A stretch of DNA of 18,214 nucleotides from Goniomonas avonlea (Eukaryota; Cryptophyceae; Goniomonadida; Goniomonadaceae): the NCBI GenBank assembly GCA_003573635.1, contig QUTJ01031772.1, forward strand, positions 1-18,214. The letters are read 5' to 3'. The position numbers and the translations under genes are program-made. Under the pieces are notes generated by a model. It was not told the DNA's origin. It did not search any database and saw only the letters and a list, made by a program, of their open reading frames with translations. Within the stretch, counting starts at the first letter, position 1. Each line of letters opens with the position of its first letter. This document shows, piece by piece, positions 6,415 to 15,400 of this stretch.

Positions 6415-9400
6415 ATGCGCAGGTTGGCTTTCGCGAGGGTATTGAGCGTGGTACTCAAACCTTGTTTCCTGTTGTTGTTTCTGTGTTGCCTAGCATTGTC
6501 TGCTTCATTGGGCTTGACTCGGGCCAGCACTCGGGGATTGAGGGCATTGTTTATTGGGGGGACTTTGAAACCAATCCTTGCAAAACTTTTCTGTTGGAAT
6601 TCTCTGTTTGGACCAGTTCGGCAATTATTGGGCTCGAAAAGGTCTCTCAGCTGTTCGTTGTTGCTATTTTTGCTGCTGGATGCCATCCCGAATGTGCGCT
6701 CCACACTCATAGTATCCAGCGTGCATCGCTCAAATTCTGCTGCAAGCGGAGCAGTCAGTATCACGATAATTGGCTCTGGGATTGGGACTGGCCGAGGCCG
6801 TCCTGGCACTGCATGTCAAGCGACTGCTTGGGTCTCAAGTTCGAGCCTCATTTGCCGTGTACCACCCAGCGGGCGACGTGCAATAGGATTAGTTGTTTCG
6901 CAGGGACCAGGAAATATGGGAACCTTGACGTCGGCTCTCACTATTGATACTCAATCCCTGTTTGCTGCTCAACCCGGAAACGGAGCTGCGACTGGTGCTG
7001 CGTCTGTGACGGTGCTGAGCACTAATCTGGCCCCCTTTGGTCGCTCTGTGTCCTTATCTCTCAGGGGCACGCGATCCACGTCATCGCGATGGGTGTCTGG
7101 CACTAGTGTGACATGCCGAACTTCTTCTGGCGCTGGATTGTCTCGCAGCCTCGGTCTGACTGTCGCCGGGGTACCTCCCTTGCATAGAAGCACGTTGACT
7201 TCCTCGTTCTCCTTTTCAGATCTACTTAAGACTTTATTGATCCCACTCAATGCTCCTCGAACTGGAGCTGTCAGTGTGACCATGTATGGACTGAATTTTG
7301 CTCCTTTCGCCTCCTCGGCTGCAGTTTCTGTGGACCGCACCTCGTGTGCCCCATCGATTTGGCGGTCTGACACCACTCTAGTCTGCAAGCCAGGGCGAGG
7401 TGTCGTCTTTGGTGGCCAGTTGACTTCGACTTTGGACCGACGGGTCGTAACATTGACGTTCGCAGTGACTTTCGATATCCATAACACTCAGAAAGGGACG
7501 CCACGAAACGGCCCTGCCACCGGAGCAATAAGCGTCACCGTCTCGGGCCGCAATTTTTTTATTGTGGATTCCACTGTCCAGGTATTGACGGGAGACACCG
7601 CGTGTGAGTCGTCACGCTGGGTCTCTGGGACAGCTGTGAATTGCAAGCGAGCACAGGGCTCTGGTTTCGAGCGTCCGTTGGCGGTGTCGATTGTGGGACG
7701 GACTGTTGCAATTTCCATTCCGCCACCTACTGTTTTTGCTTACACCGGCGGCCCCCAGACATACACAGTGCCGGCGGGCGTCACGAAAATCTCGTTTTTT
7801 CTGTGGGGCGGGGGTGGCGGGGGTGGTGGCGGCGGCGACTTCACTGCTGCCGCTGGAGGCGGTGCAGGTTTCGTTTCGGGATCTAAGGTAGTGAGCCCAG
7901 GAGATAGCTTTCTTGTTTACATCGGGGGTGGCGGGTTGCCGGGCGGCTCAGATAAGAGAAGGGGTGCAGGAGGTGGGGGCGGTGGATTCACTTCTCTGGA
8001 CTTGAATAATATCCAAATTGCGCTTGCTCCCGGTGGCGGTGGCGGTGGCGGGTACGAAAAGGCTGACGAGGGAAGCCCCCTCGGTCCCGGAGGTGTGGGT
8101 GGAGGGTTGGTCGGCGGCAGTGGTGGAAATTCTGGATCTGCTCTTGGCGGCACTGGAGGCACTCAATCCTCTGGGGGATCGGCGCCGTCCAACTGCGGTA
8201 TAAATTCCAGCCCGCTCTGCTCCAACGGGCAGCAGTATCTGGGCGGACGAGGCGGTGGTGTTGGGTCCTTCCTCGCTGGGGCTGGCGGCTACAATGGGGG
8301 TGGCAGTGGTGGCGGGTCGGACAAGGGTGCTGGTTCAGGTGCGCCGGTCGCAGCGCTTGTGTCCTTTTCTCTTCTCAAGCTTGTCACTCTGCATATTCCC
8401 TCGTTTGTCTCACACCTGCCTAGGTGGGGGTGGCGGAGGCGGCTTCTATGGGGGCGGTGGGGGCGCTCGGAGCACTGTCGAGGCGACTGAGTGTGGCGCG
8501 GGCGGTGGCGGCGGGTCTGCGGTCGTGCCAGTTAACGGGACAACAGCATCCGGTACGCTGGATTCACCAGGTGGCACTGCGAACATGTATTACCAAGCCG
8601 GCATTGGTCGCGGTGGTGCTGGTGGGGCACGAGACGCCAGCGGTGTGGCTGGGGGCGACGGGCGCATGGTGATTATTGTGTCTACCCTGGTTCTCGGTTA
8701 CACGGGCATTGCAGTCAGTTACGATCAATATGGTGTTGCCCGGTCTGTCCCAATGAATGCTGCGACCACGGGAGCGGCGTCTGTCACTGTGGTGGGCTCC
8801 GGCCTCGGCGTGGCAGACTCAACTGGACGAAGTGTCGCTGGCCGGACCTCCCTTGAGGCCACTGCTTGGGCTTCACAGACCTCACTGTTTTCCAAGTACT
8901 GCTCGGGATATCTGACCCCACATGTAGTGCTAGCGACAGTGGGAACCAGGATTTCCTTTGTCCCGACGTTTGGGACAGTGTTCGGGTTTACAGGGAGTAG
9001 CCAAAGCTATGTCGTCCCCCCTGGGATATTTTTCCTTCTCATCAAAGCGTGGGGGGCAGGGGGTGGCGGCGGCGGGGGTGACAGCGAGGCGGGTGGCAAC
9101 GGGGGAGGCGGCGGGTTTGTTCAAGGCATGGTCTCTGTGTTTCCTGGAGAGACTTTGACTGTCAGAGTTGGAGGAGGTGGGGTTGGCGGCTTGAACATTG
9201 GAGAGGGGGGGGGGGGGGGGGGTGGTGGCGGCTACAGCTCTGTCCAGCGCGGGTCGACCTTTTTGGCTATCGCGGCCGGGGGTGGAGGCGGCTCAGGGTT
9301 TGACGACAGCAACAACAAAGTCTTTAGCTCAAGTGGCGGCGGCGGTGGCGGTGCCATCGGTGGTGCTGGCCAGAGTTCCGTCAATGCAATTGGAGGCAAA

Positions 9401-12400
9401 GGGGGATCGCAAACCGATGGCGGCCTTGCTCCCTTGTCAAACTGCCCAACTTCATCTAATCCCCCTTGCTCGTCGGGATCATCGTTGCAAGGCGGACGTG
9501 GTGGATCTGGAGGCACAAACGGGTGTGGGGGCGCTGGAGGGTGGAGTGGGGGAGGTGCAGGTGGGGACGGTGGCAATAAGGAAGCTGGCGGAGGAGGGGG
9601 TGGCGGTGGCTGGTTCGGAGGTGGAGGAGGTGCTGGCTCAACTGAAAACAAGGAAACCGGTGGTGGCGGTGGTGGCGGGTCAGCCTTTGTAATGCCGGGC
9701 GGAAACTCCATTCCTGGGATCACTCTGATCCCAGGGGGGGTTGATTACCCAGATTATGTGGCTGGAGCTGGATACGGAGGTGTTGGAGGTCCAACAGGCA
9801 CCAGTGGAGCTTCTGGTAGCCCTGGTGCTGTGGTGCTGTCACCAATGGTGGAAGCAGCTGTTGTCGACCCCGCTCAATCGAGTTACAACCAGCTGAGCCT
9901 TTCCAGTGTCGTTCTCCTCAACGCACCAGCCACTGGCTCGTCGAGCGTTACCATCTTGGGGAATCGACTGGGTTACTACAGGACAAGCTTTGCTGTCAGA
10001 ATTGGCAGAACAACGTCTGAAGTCACTTTATGGAGCTCGGAATCAGGAATCACATCCAAGCTCGGGTCCAGTGATCGCGTTGTCGCAGCAGTATCTGCGT
10101 CCTCGGCCAAGATCGCGACCCTGAGCAACACAATTTCATACTTAAATATTGCGGTGACCGCAAGAACAAGCCGGTTGAACGGACCGACCACTGGTGGTGT
10201 CAGTGTGACTGTGATGGCTTTTTCGAACTTGGGTACGAGCATGAGGACCCTCCGCGCTCGCTTTGGTGCGAGCGCATGTGGCGAGTCTCGTTGGGTATCA
10301 GACTCATCATTGACTGTCAAGACGGGGAGCACGAATCCAGTCAGAGGGACTCTACTCGCGACTCTGCCTCTGAAAATGCAATCTCTGACACAGGCATTCT
10401 CGAGCGACTTGTGGGGCTCCATACGTGCCGTGATCCGAAGCAACGCCGCTGTAACGGGGGGGACGAGCGTGACCGTTGTTGGGTTTGGAGGTCTGGGGCT
10501 TTGGGTCCCCACGTCATCCGCTCGACTCAGAGGGTCATCCTGTCCACATACTCGGTGGATAGCTGACACCGCCCTTGTGTGCAGGTCCCCTTCCGCGCTG
10601 GGGAATCGAGCTTCATTGCAACTGACGACTGGATCGTCACTCCAGGTCACGCTATCCCAAGTGCTGACGTTTAGCTCCCCTGTGCTTATAAGGGTTGGCA
10701 CGAATCTGGTGGTGACTGCCGCTGTCAGCGTTACCGTGATCTCGTCCACGATGGGATTGGCCCATGCCTCTCCCCGTGGCCGAGTCGGGCACTCTGGAGT
10801 CGAGACGACACAGTGGACTTCCACAACTCTCCTTGTCTTGAAGGCGTCAACCGGAGGAAACGTTCGCCGGATTGCTGCTGTGTCAGTTGGTTCTCCCGGA
10901 ACCCTGACTTCCACTGTGACTTTCAGCATGGTTGTGTCAACTAGAGCTGGCAACACTGCTCCCACCGGCTCTTTTAGCGTGACTGTCCTTGGTGTGAACT
11001 TAGGAACGTCATCGTTCAGCTCGAGTGTCCGAGTGCACTTCAGTGGTGCTTCCTCCACCTTTTGGTCCTCTGATTCAAATCTGCAGTGCAAGCCCAGCCC
11101 TGGTGCTGGCCAACCACGCAGCTGCGTCGCGACAAATGCCCTTGGGCTGGGCAGTGCGGCGAATGCGGTGTCGTTTGATGCGTCTAGTGGCACTGCTGCT
11201 ATCAAGTTCAACGCTCCGATGACATCTGCGACCAGTGTCACCGTATTGGGTGTTCACTTGGTGGGGCGTAGCCCGAGAGCGGTTGTCGCTGTGAGTGGTG
11301 CCATGGCCACTTTATGGCAATCCGATACGACTGTCCGTTGCAAGCTCAGGTACGGTATCCGAAATAACGCGCAATGTGTTGTCACCGTTCTACTGGCGCG
11401 TGGGACGACGACCAGGATGTTCTCTCATGACCAGTATAGTCTCCCGTCGGCGCGGAACGCTCCTGTCACAGGCTCCACGATCGTGACTCTTCTGGCCACA
11501 AACTTAGGCAGGGCTGCGATTCGACTTGGTCGCACTGCTTGCGTTCGGACGGACTGGCTTACACAGTCGGCGCTGCTGTGCAAAGTCCAACCAGGAACGT
11601 ACCGATCCGTGTCTCTCGTGCTGTCCGTGCACGGGGACCAGCGCACTGATGAACGCATGATGTCGTTCAACCAGGCCTTGGGCTCTCATGTCGTTCGGAC
11701 GAACAGTCCGCGCACTGGCTCGAGCACAGTCACGCTGGTAGGTTCCAACTTCGGTTTCGCGTCCAAGAGTCCGACTGCTCGGATCGGTTCGAGCACAGGC
11801 GAGGCGACAGGTTGGAATAGCGACACGGCAATGCGGACCAAACCGAGCAGCGGTGCGGCGTCCACGTGCAGCCTCTCAGCTACGACGGTTGCTGCCTTCC
11901 CAACTGCCACTTTGGTGAGCATGTGGTCGTATGGTGCCGTGTCCACCAGCAGCGCGTCGACGGCAAACGCGCCCACAACAGGTTCGTCGTCGGTGACTGT
12001 TGCTGGATCAAATATGGGGGTGGTTCGCTTGAGCCTGAGCGGACGTTTTGGAGGTTCAGGTGCGCAGGCCACGAGATGGACCTCCCAGTCCACCCTTCAG
12101 TGTCGCTCGAGTCCTTCCTTGCTCGGCCTCCTTCGGCCACTGGCAGTAACGGCGCCGCGCCAATCTGGGTCCATCACCTCAGCGTTCACGCACAACCTGG
12201 CGTTGCTCCCCAGCAGCTGCGTCGTAACCAACGCAGCTGGTACAGGATCAACCTCTGTGACTGTAGTGGCTTCGAATCTCTTGGGTGCCCAAAGCGTACG
12301 GGCGAGGTTCGGTGGGAGCTCAACCCTGTCAACGTTTTGGGTGTCTGGGACATCATTGTTGTGCAAGCCGAGGGGAGGACAGGGGGTCCTCGGCGCCACT

Positions 12401-15400
12401 TTAACTGTCACCCGGTTTGCTGGTAGTGTTTCTTCATTGTTCAGCTTCAACGGGGGCACAGCGGCCTCGAATCTGCCTTCAACAGGCGCTGCCAGCGTGA
12501 CCTTTGTCGGCGCAAACTTTGGAGGCCTAGACCTGAGCCTGAAAGCTCGCTTTGGGGTCACTTCGTCCTTGTCGACAAGATGGGTGTCCGAGACGGTTAT
12601 TCCATCGAAAACGGGGGTTGGGCACGGCTGGGCACTGACTCTTTCGTTAACACTTGGCACAAATGTTGACCGAGTGCTCGTCACTGCTGCGCGAGCACTG
12701 TCGTTCGACACGCACGGTGCCTCTGCCTTATCCAATGGGTGCGCATCCGGTGCGGTGTCTGTCACAGTCGTTGGGCGTAACATCGCCTCGGCTCTCACTC
12801 CTCGTGTCCGAGTCAGCTCGTCCGCGGGCGAGTCCACTGGATGGGTTTCAGATTCCACTACAATGGGCAAGTTGCCGGCGGCCAGTGCTACTGTGGGGCT
12901 TGGCGTCACTTTGGGCCGGGCGGTTTGCACAGTTTCCTTCGCTCTCTCAGTCGACTCGGTCACCTTGAGTGCGCAGGTGCCACGAAATGGTCCAAGTACG
13001 GGAATGGCTAGGGTTACAGTTGTTGGGCGCAATGCCGGGCGTGCCGATCAAAGTCTTCGTGCTCGCTTGGGTTCAACAGGCTCGCAATCGAGCGCATGGA
13101 GGTCGCAGACTTCGTTGCAATTGAAGCTTCCTGGAGTAGTGACCACCCGGTCCCTCTCGGTGGTTGCTACCGTGGTCCACCAGACAGGAACTCTTCTTCT
13201 GCTCTGGAGCCGAGATCGTGTTGCTTTCGTTTATTCGTTGCGCTCAAACGTGGCTTTAACGGCCGCTGTGCGGGTGTCTGTTGTGGGGTCGAACTTGCAA
13301 GTCGGGTCTGATAGTCCTCGCGGGCGCATGGGCGGTAGCGGCGCTGAGTCGTCCTTGTGGATTTCAGACACCACCGTTTTCTGCAAGGCTTCTGCTGCTT
13401 TCAACGTGCTTCGCATCGCTGTTGTCTCAGCTGGGTTGACAGGGAGTCGGACACGAGCTTTCTCGACGGACGTTGAGGGATCGTTCGTGAGCTCACTCAT
13501 AAGAGCCAATGGGCCTTCGACAGCTGCTTTGAGCGTCACGGTTGTTGGGTCGAATTTCGGGCAGATATGGGTCACTGCTCGCGGTGGTTTCGGAACGTCG
13601 TGGTCAGCCACACTGTGGGCTTCAGAGAGCTCGATCTTGTGTAAGTCCGTGGGAGGTTCCACTTCCCGAGTGACCGTCGCCACCATCCTAAGCTTTAGGA
13701 CATCCACACACCACCTTTGGAGTCACGACGGGATATCTGGGAGCAGCTTGTCGTTGACCAATCGGCCAGCCACTGGAGCCTTCAGCGTGACAGTGGTTGG
13801 ACTCAACGTTGGCTTCGCTCCAGTGTCTCCCTCCCTTCGCTATGGCCGCACTGGGGGCGAGTCTACTTCTTGGATGTCAGACACTGCTCTCCTTTGTGCA
13901 AGCAGCCAGCTGGGACGAGCTCGTTTGCTCTCATTGACCTCGATCCGATCAATCGGAAGCATCTCCTCTGCCTTTTCCGCTGACACTGTGGCCTCGGTGA
14001 CCATTTTTCCGAGTAATGTGCCGACCACATCTGCCAGGAGCGTGACAGTTGTGGGCTCCCAGATGGGGTCCTATTGGCGAAGTGGCGGTGTTCGTATCCA
14101 GGGCACGACATCCATGGGGACTCGATGGCTGTCAGATAGTTCGCTCACCACAAAAGCGTCGAGTGTCACTCATGGCATCGCCAGGACGGTGCTGGTATCA
14201 ATTGTGCAACGAGCTACGCTAACCTCAGCGCTCACACACACCAGAGGGTCTCCAAGTGCACTTATGGTGGCCAATCTTGCGCCCACAGCCGCGGTCTCTG
14301 TTACTGTGCTTGGGTCAAATGTCGTCGGACGGTCCAGTTGGCCACGTATCCGTGGCACCGCTTGTGAATCAAGCTCTTGGACTTCTGACAGCTCGATTCT
14401 GAGCAAAGCTTCTCGGGGACTGGCTTCGCAAACTTGCTCCTTGACGACAGCTCCGTGGCGCAGCAGCTTGTCCCTGGGTGTGTCGTACTCCGTGGTCGCG
14501 CCCAGTGGAGTGCTGGGCTCAAACTTCCCGGGGACCGGCCATACACGGGTAACACTGTTTGGCAGCAACCTGGGCCGTTTTGGCATGAGTTCAACAGGTC
14601 GACTGTCACATACTGGGTTTCCGGCAACTGCTTGGAGCTCAGACAGCTCGATCCGCGGGTTGATTCCTGGAGACTCACGGAACCGTCAAGCAATTGTGCT
14701 CACTGTCATGTCTGGGCTCGGAACAATCGCTGTTGCACTAAGCCACGAAACACTTGGCGGCGGCGGAGCCAACCTACCTGTGACGGGTGCAGCAAGTGTG
14801 ACCATTCTAGGAGTCAGCGGGGGAGCTCGCAACAGTGGTGTGGTGCGGCTGCACAGTACGATATGTGGAGCAACTCTCTGGATCGCCACTACAGAAATGC
14901 AGTGCAAGTCTGCTTCCGGAGTCAGGTCGGGCCTTTCTCTCATTTCAACGGTCCACAACTGGGTTCAGACAAGTTTACGCCAGCTCAGTTATCATGCGGG
15001 AGCGGGCAGCAGCGTCATGGCCTCGAACATTGCTGCAAGTGGCTCAGTGACTGTCACCGTTGTCGGCTCGAGTCTCGGGCTCTCACCTCAGACTGTGTCC
15101 CTCCGCCTGAGTCGCAGTGCCGCGCACAACACTGTCTGGGGATCAGATAGTTCTCTTTCGTGCAAGTCTGATGGAGGTCGAAGATCTACTGTCGCTGTCA
15201 TAACGGCCGTGGTTTGGCGTGGCAGTTTGTCTTCGGTTTTTACCGTCGATTCTAGCACAGTGGAAGCCTTGCAGCCTTGGAACAGTGCGAGGACCGCTGC
15301 GATATCAATCACTGTTGTGGGAAGGAATTTTGGGATCTCAGGGCTCAGTGGACGGGGGCGGATTGCCCATACGGGATGCACGGCAGCCTCGTGGGTGTCC

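Noticed and set aside
7917-8162. Proline-rich minus-strand frames opposite the glycine-rich domains (also 9232-9723)
   Set aside because: They are the antisense reading of GGN glycine codons (NCC proline). The plus frame is continuous with the giant protein.
9198-9692. Alternative plus-strand frame of 164 codons within glycine-rich domain 2
   Set aside because: It is a shifted reading of Gly codons (Val/Ala-rich) and lacks the domain's conserved opening and closing motifs.
9976-11241. 421-codon minus-strand open frame antisense to the repeat array
   Set aside because: It is phase-aligned with the plus-strand modules and exists because the plus frame rarely uses TTA, CTA and in-phase TCA codons in this stretch. 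Its product has no domain and mirrors the repeat period. The same holds for 12097-13032, 15088-15840 and similar frames.
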